A stretch of 64,000 nucleotides of DNA, taken from NCBI GenBank assembly GCA_038316335.1, contig JBBQAM010000015.1:11174-75173 (forward strand), read 5' to 3'. The DNA comes from JALHST01 sp038316335. GTDB lineage: Bacteria; Bacteroidota; Bacteroidia; Flavobacteriales; Flavobacteriaceae. Shown here in pieces: positions 43,128 through 53,900 of this stretch. The first letter of the stretch is position 1. Every line of letters begins with the position of its first letter. Below the pieces are notes generated by a model, which worked only from the letters and a program-made list of their open reading frames with translations, was not told the DNA's origin and did not search any database. Position numbers and translations under genes: made by a program.

Positions 43128-44684
43128 TCAGTCGACCACCACGCGTACCAATTGTTTTTTTGAACCTCGCTTGGCATAAAACATCAATTCATCTTTGGCA
43201 GGATTGATCAAAGGTGTAGACACCATCAAGGGCAGACGTGCCTCTTGATCATCCATCATTTTTTCATATGAAATATGGCCGTCTTGGTCTAATTTGATAA
43301 CGAAGATATTACGGTTACGACTTAGGCCCTGTTTAAAAAGCAGTCGTTCCCCACTTAACAATTGTGGATTTTCGGCCGCAGTACTAATAAAGAAATACGT
43401 ATTTCCATCCTTGGCATACGAACTATAGGAAGCATACGCACCATCGCCTTGTGTCACTTCCGACTTATTTATATTTCGAATCCATACTACTTCTCCTATA
43501 CTACTAAGTTTGGCACTCACGATATCATTGTAGTGAAACCGTTCTATTTTTAAGCGCCCACCACTTGAGTTCGACTGCACACTTGTCGTCACAAAGTATT
43601 CCTCGGCATTATATAAAATAGTGCCATCGGGATTTACTGTTATATTTTTAAAAATCAGGTTTTTTACATCTTTGTCATCTTCACGCCCGAACTTATCGAG
43701 CATAAATTGTTCAGAAAAAGGCGTATACTTTTTTGCTTTTACCTCCAAACTATAGGGATCTAACTCAAAATAGGAAAGACCATTATAACGATTATCCTTA
43801 CGGTCAGCGAAAAATCCCAAGCAAATCAATTTCGAACCATTAAAAACAGGTTTTAGGCCCTCTGAATATTTTCCAGGATCATCGAAGGTCTGTGTCTTCG
43901 CGCCTGCATTGGAAATTTCGATCATTTCATATTGAAACTTTCGCTCATCGACTTCAAACCGCTTCTTTTTAAAATACGCTTTCCCAACGATATAGGCATG
44001 TTCCAAATCCTTTGAAAAGACCACATTCTCAAAAGAGTAATTCTTTTCCTCCACTTCGGCCGAGAAGTCATGGGATATCAGTTTTTTCAAGGCCAAATTG
44101 AAAAGATAGATGTAATGGCGATTGTTTTTCCCTTCCTTAAAATGTGCACTGATCACGAAGGCCGATTTGTCGTCGTCAAATAATACCGAAGTCGTAAAGC
44201 CCGAAGAGAAATTCCGATTGTAATAATTCCTATCCAAGGGTTCATTGACTTCTTCCGAAGGAATTGATAGTAGGGTCTCTTCTGTAAAATTAATTTTCGA
44301 TAAAGGGCTCCGATGTGCTACATAATCGTACGAACTCGTACTATAATTATAGGTCAAAAACAACATGTAAATCTGACCATTACGTACATAGCCATCTATA
44401 AAATTACCTTTGTCTAGCTTATAGTTAAACTCGGAAGTGAGTTCTAGATCCTTATTATATGACTCGATATAATATCCCCTAGGTTTCAGGATAATCCCCG
44501 TAAAATAGGCGCGAATTAAAACAAAGCCATCTTGCCCATCATCACTTATGGTGAGTAGGTTCGAATATTTGTACCTATCGTTATATTTTTCGCCTAAAGC
44601 ATGCTTTATTGGAATCTGCTGTGCTCTTATGGAACACATTACCACGAACAAAAAAATCAAGATCAAATTATTTCGCAAGGTCAT
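43128..44684 (-). CDS. Hypothetical exported protein, 518 aa
   Basis: A leader MTLRNNLILIFLFVVMCSIRAQQ is a signal peptide cut near AQ. The rest is a beta-rich protein with Kelch- or propeller-like runs (NDGYVRNGQIYMLFL is not seen exactly, but repeated 'YIVGKAYFKK', 'ICLGFFADRKD' type strands are). I do not recognise a family. It is last in a run with enoyl-CoA hydratase (20 bases upstream). Role unknown, likely envelope. Confidence 0.7.
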   Translation of the reverse strand: MTLRNNLILIFLFVVMCSIRAQQIPIKHALGEKYNDRYKYSNLLTISDDGQDGFVLIRAYFTGIILKPRGYYIESYNKDLELTSEFNYKLDKGNFIDGYVRNGQIYMLFLTYNYSTSSYDYVAHRSPLSKINFTEETLLSIPSEEVNEPLDRNYYNRNFSSGFTTSVLFDDDKSAFVISAHFKEGKNNRHYIYLFNLALKKLISHDFSAEVEEKNYSFENVVFSKDLEHAYIVGKAYFKKKRFEVDERKFQYEMIEISNAGAKTQTFDDPGKYSEGLKPVFNGSKLICLGFFADRKDNRYNGLSYFELDPYSLEVKAKKYTPFSEQFMLDKFGREDDKDVKNLIFKNITVNPDGTILYNAEEYFVTTSVQSNSSGGRLKIERFHYNDIVSAKLSSIGEVVWIRNINKSEVTQGDGAYASYSSYAKDGNTYFFISTAAENPQLLSGERLLFKQGLSRNRNIFVIKLDQDGHISYEKMMDDQEARLPLMVSTPLINPAKDELMFYAKRGSKKQLVRVVVD

Positions 44685-44704
44685 CGGTCGGTTATTTTGA
44701 TATG

Positions 44705-45487
44705 CTATTTGCCAGGGAAGGCCGCTTTGCGCTTTTCTAAAAAGGCAGTCGTACCCTCTTTAAAATCCGTGGTTCCGAAGCATGCCCCGAATGCCTCAAT
44801 TTCTGCCGCATATCCTTTATCGTTACCTTTAAAACCCGCATTTATAGCTTTTATTGCATGGCCAATCGCTACCGGTGAATTATTGACGATCTTCGCTACA
44901 ATTTTTTCACATTGGTCAATAAGTTCTGCCAGCGGCACGACATAGTTAACAAGACCATACGCTAGCGCCTGCTCCGCGTTGATCATTTGTGCAGTCATGA
45001 TTAGTTCCATAGCCCTTCCCTTGCCAACCAATTGTGGTAATCGTTGGGTACCTCCATAGCCAGGGATCACCCCAAGTGACACTTCCGGCAAACCCATTTT
45101 GGCATTGCTAGCCGCCAATCGAAAATGACATGCCATGGCAAGTTCCAATCCACCGCCCAACGCAAAACCATTTATTGCTGCTATTACGGGCGTCGCCAAA
45201 TTTTCTATAAAATCAAATAATAACTCCTGTCCTTTCTTGGATAGTTTCGACCCTTCCTTGGACGAGAAATTGGAAAATTCGGCAATGTCGGCGCCTGCTA
45301 CAAATGCTTTTTCTCCACTTCCAGTAAGCAGTATCGCCTTGACTTTGTGATTCCTATCTAATTTTTTCAGGGCATCATGTAGTTCTTGAATCGTATCCTT
45401 ATTCAGGGCATTCAATTTCTCGGGACGGTTGATTGTAATCAGTGCGAAATGCTCTCTTTTCTCAAGAAGGATGTTTTTAAAGCTCAT
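44705..45487 (-). CDS. Enoyl-CoA hydratase/isomerase
   Basis: 260 residues of the crotonase family. The oxyanion hole is AFVAGADIAEF; both catalytic Glu positions are present, one in ALGGGLELAMACH and one in MGLPEVSLGVIPGYGGTQRL. This makes a hydratase more likely than a divergent isomerase. It hydrates 2-enoyl-CoA in fatty acid oxidation. It lies 32 bases after an NtrY-like kinase gene. Confidence 0.93.
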   Translation of the reverse strand: MSFKNILLEKREHFALITINRPEKLNALNKDTIQELHDALKKLDRNHKVKAILLTGSGEKAFVAGADIAEFSNFSSKEGSKLSKKGQELLFDFIENLATPVIAAINGFALGGGLELAMACHFRLAASNAKMGLPEVSLGVIPGYGGTQRLPQLVGKGRAMELIMTAQMINAEQALAYGLVNYVVPLAELIDQCEKIVAKIVNNSPVAIGHAIKAINAGFKGNDKGYAAEIEAFGACFGTTDFKEGTTAFLEKRKAAFPGK

Positions 45488-45519
45488 TATCTCTGGATAT
45501 TATTTAAATGCAAATTGTT

Positions 45520-46986
45520 TTATGTGGTATTTCCGGAATCCAATCGTGGAAATTTGACCGTAAAGACAGTTCCTTTTCCTGGAAGGGAAATAAAAGTAAT
45601 ACTCCCATTATAGGTCTCTACGATATTCTTGACCATACCCAATCCCAAGCCCATACCACTGGTTTTCGTTGTAAATTTCGGTTCAAATATTTTTTCCCGA
45701 AATCCTTCTAAAATGCCCACCCCATTATCGGCCACCGATATCTTTACATAGGTATCCTCAGTCGTTACCGAAACCAAAATTCGCGGGGAAGTCACTTCGG
45801 GTACTGCCTGTATGGCATTTTTGACCAAATTTGTGACCACACGGATCAACTGGGTGCGATCGAGCTTGGCGATTATTACTTCCTTTTCGGAAATAAAATG
45901 AATATAGTCCTCATTAAAAATGTCAAGTGCCAATTTTACGATTTTGACCACATTTAAGGTTTCGTTCTGTTGCGCAGGCATTTCTGCAAAATTCGAGAAG
46001 GCCGACGCTATACTACTCATGGTGTCAATCTGCTGGATCAGGGTTTTCGAAAATTCGGCCACCTTTTTTACAATATCAGGGTCCTTTGGGTCGAACTTCA
46101 TCTCAAAACTTTGTACGCTCAAGCGCATGGGTGTCAACGGATTCTTAATCTCATGGGCTACTTGTTTCGCCATCTCACGCCATGCTTGTTCTCTTTCACT
46201 ACGTGCCAATTTAACGGCACTTTCTTCAAGTTCGTCAATCATGGCATTATACGTGGTTACCAATTTTTCGATTTCGAAAGTTGGATCTTCAATATAAAGT
46301 TTTTCATTGCGTTTGGTAAAATCGGTCTTAGCAAGCATGTCTGTAACGGTCTGTAAAGAACGCGTAATATATTTGGCGATGAAATAGGCCAATGCGATGG
46401 CAATCAACAACATAATCAGGAAGACCCCACCAAGGCGCATTAGAAATTGCTTTAATTCCATATCATTGAAGGAATTGTCCTCAAAATAGGGCAAGTTTAA
46501 TATACCAATCGGTTTAAATTTTAGATCTGTTATGTATACATATGAGGCCTGATAAGAGTCTCCGGCGAGCGACTTCTCCTCGACAAATCGCTTATTTGGA
46601 CTAATTTCCAATTCGTTTAATATTTCTGCAGATAGACAGCTACTCAAGGAATCATTTTCAAATTTGGGACGTGAACTTTTAATCAATTCACCGTCCAGGT
46701 CATAGATGTTGAAATATTGGTTCTGTACATCGGCAATTTCATAGATTTCATCTTTGAAAATATACCCCAGATTTTCGGTTGTGGCAGGATACGTAGTTTC
46801 ACGAAGAACGTAATCAATACTTTGTTTTATTTGCGCTTCCTTGCGCTCTAATCGATCACCGTGATAATCATTCAGCTGTTCGCTGTATTGATGAATCGCC
46901 ATACCCGTAGTGAGCACCGATGCAATGAGCACCAACAGGCTCATGTTTAGGAAAATGCGCGATCGCAAAGAAAGTCTGTCAAACAA
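45520..46986 (-). CDS. NtrY-like sensor histidine kinase
   Basis: 488 residues. A first membrane span (about 10-30), a periplasmic part, a second span (about 170-200, FLMRLGGVFLIMLLIAIALAYF), HAMP, HisKA with His278 in HEIKNPLTPMRLS, and HATPase (NLVKNAIQAV, GLGLGMVKNIVETYNG). The HEIKNPLTPM box is that of the NtrY family. No response regulator gene is next to it. Signal unknown. Confidence 0.9.
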   Translation of the reverse strand: MFDRLSLRSRIFLNMSLLVLIASVLTTGMAIHQYSEQLNDYHGDRLERKEAQIKQSIDYVLRETTYPATTENLGYIFKDEIYEIADVQNQYFNIYDLDGELIKSSRPKFENDSLSSCLSAEILNELEISPNKRFVEEKSLAGDSYQASYVYITDLKFKPIGILNLPYFEDNSFNDMELKQFLMRLGGVFLIMLLIAIALAYFIAKYITRSLQTVTDMLAKTDFTKRNEKLYIEDPTFEIEKLVTTYNAMIDELEESAVKLARSEREQAWREMAKQVAHEIKNPLTPMRLSVQSFEMKFDPKDPDIVKKVAEFSKTLIQQIDTMSSIASAFSNFAEMPAQQNETLNVVKIVKLALDIFNEDYIHFISEKEVIIAKLDRTQLIRVVTNLVKNAIQAVPEVTSPRILVSVTTEDTYVKISVADNGVGILEGFREKIFEPKFTTKTSGMGLGLGMVKNIVETYNGSITFISLPGKGTVFTVKFPRLDSGNTT

Positions 46987-47109
46987 GTAATGCTAATTTA
47001 TTGTTAAAGATAGCAATAATCAGACCAAGTTAAATGGGGACAAGTAAAGCGTGTAGGCGCCATTTTGCGCAAAAATGTCTATAGTACGGCTGACATATAT
47101 TTAGAAAAC

Positions 47110-47661
47110 CTATCGTTCTTGGTTCTTTCCGCGAACAGCTTTATATAGTCGAATTCCTAAAAGCAGTAGGATACCGAGGGCAATAATTCCCACAACGCCA
47201 AAAATCCAATTGAAGGTACCCTTGAGAATTACTAAAAATACAATGGCAAAAAGTAGAAGTGTGGCCCCTTCGTTCCAGATGCGCATGAATTTAGACGTGT
47301 ATTTTATTTCATCACGCTGTAATTCCTGAACGATTTGGTGATTCTTTAGATGATAGACTATCAACATTAGTACCAATGCGAGTTTAATATGCATCCAAGG
47401 CTGGTGCAACCATGCAGGCATTAACACTAGCAACCAAATGGCGAAGATAGTGGCCAAGATTGCCGACGGCCAGGTAATGATATACCACAATCGCTTGGTC
47501 ATTAGCTTCAATTGGCTAGTTAATATCTCTTTTTCAGGCGAAGCTTTTTGGGAAGCTTCAATATGATAGATAAACAATCGCGGAACATAGAACAGCCCTG
47601 CAAACCATGTGATTACAAAAATGAGATGCAGGGCTTTGATATAGTCATAATACGCTGTCAT
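47110..47661 (-). CDS. hemJ: CopD-family membrane protein, HemJ-like protoporphyrinogen IX oxidase
   Basis: 183 residues from ATG 47661. Five hydrophobic segments. KALHLIFVITWFAGLFYVPRLFIYH has the conserved His and Arg of HemJ, the protoporphyrinogen oxidase used by many bacteria that lack HemG/HemY. It would feed ferrochelatase, which is encoded about 9 kb away at 56662. It lies between the kinase and the sortilin-like gene on the same strand. Confidence 0.82.
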   Translation of the reverse strand: MTAYYDYIKALHLIFVITWFAGLFYVPRLFIYHIEASQKASPEKEILTSQLKLMTKRLWYIITWPSAILATIFAIWLLVLMPAWLHQPWMHIKLALVLMLIVYHLKNHQIVQELQRDEIKYTSKFMRIWNEGATLLLFAIVFLVILKGTFNWIFGVVGIIALGILLLLGIRLYKAVRGKNQER

Positions 47662-47728
47662 TGATCTGGCATGTGTCATCGTTCAGGCTCTCAGTAACCG
47701 TTACCCGAAACCTCGAACCTTCATTTTA

Positions 47729-50700
47729 TTATAATTGTATTGCGCCGATACCTGCGTCCCAAAGTTTTTTATTATACTCTGGAATCGATGATTGGATCAG
47801 TGTTTGGGACCGGCTCTCAAGTTTTTCCCATTGTGAATCTAATTCGGCCTTACGGTCCTTACTCCCCTGATTGACCCTTGGGATCGTACTATTGGTCGCA
47901 TTGATCAAGAAAAGATATTCAGCGGTGAATTTGTTGGGGAAATTTTCAACATCATCGTACGCTTGTGATTTGCGTTGAACCATATCCTCGTCCCATGCAT
48001 TCAAAGCCTTGGACAATACTTGGCCTTCTGCCTTCAAATTCGAATCCGATAAATCCTTGATTACATCGTCTAATTGTGTTTTTGCTTCATGCAGCGTATT
48101 CACTGTATTGATCATACTACTGACCTTCATTTCCATTTGTGCCATAAAAGCATCGTATTCTTGGTACTGGCCTGGTTTGGTTTCGAATCCGGGGGTCTCT
48201 TTGATAATCGCATTGGTCGCAATCGTTTTTCCTTCATACTTCAGTTGGAGGGTATACGTGCCCGGGGACGCCCTATGCCCCCTAAAACCTGCCTCCATAT
48301 ATACATCGGGAATACCGGGTATAGTGGCATGGTCCATGTCCCAGACAAAACGATTCAATCCTTCATTTTTAGACAGCAAGGGCTCGGGAGGAGGTCCTCC
48401 TCCAGTATGTGCCCTATAGTTTGGATTCTTTTCCGAACTAATCGATCGAACGATTTTTCCTTGCGCATCGCGAATTTCCAAGGTGAGCGCCGATGTAGAA
48501 TCTTTTGCTTTTTCCAATTCATAATAAATAACTAGTCCGTTCGCGGGGTTAATACCTTCGAAGGGGTCGGTACCTTTAAATTCATCTGAATTTCCATTCA
48601 GGGCACTACTCCATGAACCGTTGAGGGCTGCATCGGGCGTGTAGATCTTTAGTGCCTTATTTGTTGGGTCATACTGGTTGATGACCCAAAGATCGTCCAA
48701 TATCCAAAAAGATCTACCCGAGGTTGCTACGATCAAATTACCCTCGTAAACTTTCAAATCAGTGATGGGAGCCGGAGGAAGGTTCAATTGAAACGGTTCC
48801 CAGGACTTTCCGGCATTCCATGAAAGATAGAGGCCCTTTTCAGTACCGGCATAGAGCAGGTCTTTTCGATTTGTATCCTCGCGAATGACCTTTGTATATG
48901 AGCCATATGGAATTCCAGCATTAATATTTTCCCACGTTTTACCATAATCGGAAGACTTATACAATGCAGGGGTATGGTCATTGAATTTATACTTGGTAGT
49001 CGCAATGTAAACAGTCGCGGGATCATGGGGTGATACCTCAATGGAATTGACCAAGGTTTCCCCCAAATTTTTTGGGGTGATGTTTTGCCAAGTAACCCCA
49101 TTATCCCTGGTTATGTAAACGTAACCATCATCGCTTCCCGTATAAAAAACGCCTTTTTCAAGCGGGGACTCAATCATATAGGCAATGGTCCCATAATTTT
49201 CTGCACCAACGGCCTCATTGGTATACGGACCTCCCCCCATGCCTTGTTTTTCATCGATATTGCGCGTTAAATCGGGCGATATTTCTTCCCAAGTCAGCCC
49301 CATGTCCTTGGTGCGTAAAACATATTGCGCACAATGATAAAACGTATTGGGTTCAAAATGAGAACGTATAATCGGGGCATTCCAATTATAAAGGTATTTC
49401 ATGTCACGGGCCGCCCTACCCAAGTATTGTATGGGTGCGGCCATAATCTGGGTAGCACTCTTGGTATAGGTGTCTAAAACTTCAATAGTGCCTAAATAAC
49501 TTCCGCCCAACACATACCGGGGATTTTTTGGGTCAAAGGCCAGGAAGGCGCTCTCACCTCCCGCGGAATCACTCCAATCCCTGTCTGAAATACTCCCGCT
49601 CCCTAAGGAAAGACTGGCAATTTTGACCGAAGAGTTATCCTGCTGTCCGCCGTAAATATTATATGGGAACAAACTATCGGTACTAATTCGATAAAACTGC
49701 GCTGTGGGCATACTGTTTTGACTCGACCAATTTTTTCCGAAATCGAAACTGATCGAAGCTCCTCCATCATCGGCCAAGATCATATTATTTGAATTATCAG
49801 GATTGATCCAGAGATTGTGATAATCCCCATGGGCTGCAGATAGACTTTCCCAGGTCTTGCCTCCATCAATTGAACGCAGAAAAGGTGCGCTCATTATATA
49901 GATGACATTTTCATTGTTGGGGTCGGTAAAGACCTTGATATAGTACCAAGCACGTTGTACCAGTCGGTTGTCGCCACTAACCATCACCCAGCTTTTTCCG
50001 GCATCATCCGACATAAAAAGCCCCCCTTTGTCAGCATCGGAATCACTTTCGACCAAGGCGAAAACCTTGTTCGAATTGGCGGCACTCACCGAAATGGCCA
50101 TCTTTCCCTTCTCTTTTGGCAAGCCTTTATTAATCGGGAACCAGGTTTCACCTGCATCGACCGATTTATAGAGTCCGCTACCTGGTCCGCCGCTGATCAT
50201 CTTATCTGGCTCCCTATGGTGTTCCCACATAGCGGCATACAAAATATCGGGTGCATTGGCATCTATTGAAAGTTCGGCACACCCGGTTAACTCATTTACA
50301 AAAAGCACATTTTTCCAAGTGGTCCCCCCATCGATCGATTTGTAGATACCCCTTTCCTTGGTCGGGCCATAAAGCGCCCCTTGCCCGGCTACATAGACAA
50401 TATCCGGGTTTTTTGGATGGACGATGATTCTCGAAATATGTTGGGTGGCGGCCAATCCCAACTTTTTCCATGTCTTACCTGAATCGCTTGATTTATAGAC
50501 CCCATCCCCATAGGAAGCCATAACACCCCGTGGCGCATTTTCTCCCATACCACAATAGATGATATTGGGGTCTGATTCAGACACGGCAACGGCTCCGACA
50601 GAGCCCATTTCGAAAAAGCCATCCGAGATATTGTCCCATCGTTGCCCCCCGTCGGAAGTTTTCCATAAACCACCCCCGGTACTTCCCATATAATAGGTCA

Positions 50701-50854
50701 TAGGATCACCAACAACGCCAGTAGCAGCTACAGAACGTCCCCCGCGAAACGGACCGATATTCCGGAATTTTAGCGGTTTAAAATATTCTTGGCTCTTTTG
50801 GGAGAATGTTGCCCCACTTACCAAGATCAAAAATAATACTAGGTGTTTTTTCAT
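47729..50854 (-). CDS. Sortilin/VPS10-like beta-propeller exoprotein, first copy
   Basis: 1,041 residues from ATG 50854, with signal peptide MKKHLVLFLILVSGATFSQ. Asp-box repeats (SDGGQRW, SDSGKTW, SIDGGTTW, SVDAGETW, SIDGGKTW, SDYGKTW) make a large propeller over about the first 650 residues; RNIGPFRGGRSVAA opens it. A C-terminal Ig-like part and a helical end follow. Such proteins are often labelled glycosyl hydrolase, but catalysis is not shown by sequence. It follows its paralogue by 81 bases. No secretion sorting domain is seen at the C-terminus. Confidence 0.85.
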   Translation of the reverse strand: MKKHLVLFLILVSGATFSQKSQEYFKPLKFRNIGPFRGGRSVAATGVVGDPMTYYMGSTGGGLWKTSDGGQRWDNISDGFFEMGSVGAVAVSESDPNIIYCGMGENAPRGVMASYGDGVYKSSDSGKTWKKLGLAATQHISRIIVHPKNPDIVYVAGQGALYGPTKERGIYKSIDGGTTWKNVLFVNELTGCAELSIDANAPDILYAAMWEHHREPDKMISGGPGSGLYKSVDAGETWFPINKGLPKEKGKMAISVSAANSNKVFALVESDSDADKGGLFMSDDAGKSWVMVSGDNRLVQRAWYYIKVFTDPNNENVIYIMSAPFLRSIDGGKTWESLSAAHGDYHNLWINPDNSNNMILADDGGASISFDFGKNWSSQNSMPTAQFYRISTDSLFPYNIYGGQQDNSSVKIASLSLGSGSISDRDWSDSAGGESAFLAFDPKNPRYVLGGSYLGTIEVLDTYTKSATQIMAAPIQYLGRAARDMKYLYNWNAPIIRSHFEPNTFYHCAQYVLRTKDMGLTWEEISPDLTRNIDEKQGMGGGPYTNEAVGAENYGTIAYMIESPLEKGVFYTGSDDGYVYITRDNGVTWQNITPKNLGETLVNSIEVSPHDPATVYIATTKYKFNDHTPALYKSSDYGKTWENINAGIPYGSYTKVIREDTNRKDLLYAGTEKGLYLSWNAGKSWEPFQLNLPPAPITDLKVYEGNLIVATSGRSFWILDDLWVINQYDPTNKALKIYTPDAALNGSWSSALNGNSDEFKGTDPFEGINPANGLVIYYELEKAKDSTSALTLEIRDAQGKIVRSISSEKNPNYRAHTGGGPPPEPLLSKNEGLNRFVWDMDHATIPGIPDVYMEAGFRGHRASPGTYTLQLKYEGKTIATNAIIKETPGFETKPGQYQEYDAFMAQMEMKVSSMINTVNTLHEAKTQLDDVIKDLSDSNLKAEGQVLSKALNAWDEDMVQRKSQAYDDVENFPNKFTAEYLFLINATNSTIPRVNQGSKDRKAELDSQWEKLESRSQTLIQSSIPEYNKKLWDAGIGAIQL

Positions 50855-50935
50855 TTGTATTCTTATTTTCTTAAGCACATTATGTTCAATTAACCGATTG
50901 ACGGCTAGCAGGATATACTTCTATTCGATACTATA

Positions 50936-53900
50936 CTACTCAACAAACAAATACTTTAATTTCAGGGTGTTGAACTCCTCATTGAAAAGAGCGATTTCCT
51001 TGTTAATTAATTCATCAAACGTCTTCAACTGAACATCAATTTGAGAAGTGAGCTCTTCTTTAACCAGAATATCCTGATCAGTCGGCGGAAAATCATCTAA
51101 AGAGACAAGACTATTTAGGTGCGCCAATTTATTGGTTAGGCGAATCGGAAAATTCAAGGGGTCTTGACCGCTCTTATTTTGCGTCTGGTATAATGCCTTT
51201 TCGACTTCCCCGAATCTTTCCTTCAACTTTTTGGCTTTTTCAACCAGCTCCTTCGTCTGCTCATTGTCCTTGTACTGCTTGATAAAGGTATCAAGTCGGT
51301 CGTTTATTTTCCTGATCTTTTTAATTGATTTGTGGGCCTTGTCAACAGTGGCGTTCACTGAAGAAATAAAATCATGTTGTTTCTGCATATCCTCAAGGCT
51401 TGCCTCGGATCTGGGATCAGGGAGTATCGTAAATGTCTTGGTACTGGTTTTGCCATTTACGCTTAGATGCACTTTATAGTCGCCGGGTGCCGCTTTCGCC
51501 CCTTCTAAACTACCCCACCAAAAGATCATGCCGTCAAATTTTTCTACATCCTCGCCTTTGGTATCCCAGACATATCTATTGCCCCCTTTTTTAACCTCCA
51601 ATTTTTTGGTTTTGTCTTTTGAGGAGTTTTTGAAGCTGGCCAAGGTATCTCCCTTCATATTCGAAAAGCTAAGGCTCACGCTGTCTTTTTCGGCAAGATT
51701 CTTTAAATAAAAATACGTTACCACACCGTTCGGTTGGTTTTGTCCTTCGGTCTTGGAAGGCTCTTTACTTGCCCTTCCCTTGGTCCTATAGGCGTTTTTG
51801 GGTTTGTAAAGGATCATATCCGAATTTTTATCCAACCCGTCCAATTGATGCAAGACAGTTAGGTCATCGATGATATACAAACTCCTGCCTTGTGTAGCGA
51901 CAATCAAACTATTATCCTTTATCGCCAAGTCGGTAATGGGAACAATCGGAAGGTTCAATTGAAATGCTTCCCAATGTGCTCCATCATCAAAAGAAATGTA
52001 CATACCTGTTTCGGTTCCCGCATATAACAAGCCCTTTCTATTGGGGTCTTCCCGAACCACCCTTGTAAAGTGTTCAGCAGCTATACCGTTCGTTATTTTA
52101 TTCCAGGTTTTTCCGAAATCGGTCGTTTTATAGAGATATGGGGCAAAGTCTCCCAATTTGTATCTCGTCGCCGCAACATAACAAGTACCTTCATCAAATG
52201 CCGAAGGCTCGATGCTGTTCACCATACTCCACTCGGGCATATTAGGAGGGGTCACGTTTTCCCAGTTTTGACCTTCATCCTTTGAAACGTGAATGAGGCC
52301 ATCATCACTTCCTACCCATAAAAGTCCTTCTTTTAAAGGACTTTCATTGGCCGCAAAAATGGTACAATAATATTCAACCCCTGTATTGTCCTGGGTTATG
52401 GGACCACCGCTTGATACCAGCTTCGCCGGGTCGTTACGTGTAAGGTCGCCACTTAATAATTTCCAACTTTGGCCTTCATTGGTAGAAAGGTGCACATGAT
52501 TTGAGAAGGTGTACAGTTTTTTGGGATCATGGCGGCTAAACATTATTGGAAAATTCCACTGAAATCGATATTTCATTCCCTCTGCCCCATAGCCCATGGG
52601 ATTATCAGGCCAAACATTGATGCCGCGAACCGTTTTTGCAGCATGGTTTACCCGGGTCAAAAAGCCTCCATAACTCCCTCCGTAGACAATATCGTCATTT
52701 TTTGGGTCAACGGCGATCCATGCCGATTCACCGCCAGCAGTGTCTTCCCAATCAGCTTCGGTGATTGCATTGCCATCACTTCTATGTCGTATTCGGATGG
52801 TACTGTTATCTTGCTGGGCCGCATAAATTCGGTACGGAAATGAATTATCGGTGGTCAAACGATAAAATTGAGCAGTTGGCTGGTTATGGTAGGTACTCCA
52901 TGTTTGACCGCCATCGTAGGAAATCTGAGCGCCACCGTCATCTCCAATAATCATGCGCTTAGAATTTTCCGGAGCAATCCAAAGATCATGATGATCGCCA
53001 TGGGGCGCTTCAAAATCACTAAATGTTTTCCCCCCATCGGTTGATTTATGATAATCGACGTTGACTACATAAACGATGTCTTGATCTTCTGTATCTGCAT
53101 ATACCCGTGTGTAGTACCAGGCACGTTGTCGAAGTTTGCGATCTTCGTTGATACGTGTCCATTTTTTTCCGCCATCATCACTACGATAAAGGCCTCCTTT
53201 TTCTTTATGTTCTACCAACGCCCAAACGCGCTCTGAATTTTTGGGGGATACGGCTACCCCTATAATTCCCAAAGTATCCTTCGGGAACCCTTCATTTTTG
53301 GAAATTTCGGACCACGTTTCGCCGCTATCGGTGCTTTTCCAAAGGGCCGAACCGTCCCCTCCACTACTCAGACTGTAAGGTGTTCTTTTTGCGCGCCATG
53401 TGGAGGCGTAAAGAATACGTGGATTATTAGGGTCTAAAATCAGATCTACTGCCCCGGCCTGATCATTGGCATAAAGCGTCTTTTTCCAGCTTTTGCCCCC
53501 ATCAGTGCTTTTATAGACCCCACGATCGGCAGAAGGTTTATATATGTCCCCTAAAACAGCGGCGTACACCGTATTGAAATCTGTGGGGTGGACTCGGATT
53601 CGTGGCACATGACGGCTATTTGGAAGCCCGGCATTCACCCATGTTTTGCCGGCATCTTCCGTTTTCCAGATCCCATATCCCGAAGAAACGTTCCCACGGA
53701 TGGTGGTTTCCCCACCTCCTACATAGAGTACGTTTGGATCACTTTTGGCCACTTCGACGGCTCCTATACTCCCCCCAAAATATCCATCAGAAATATTTTC
53801 CCAGGTGCGACCTCCGTCCGTGGTTTTCCAAACCCCGCCTCCCGTCGCGCCAAAATAAAAAAGGTTCGGTTCCCCAGGCACGCCAGTCACCGCTGCTGAA

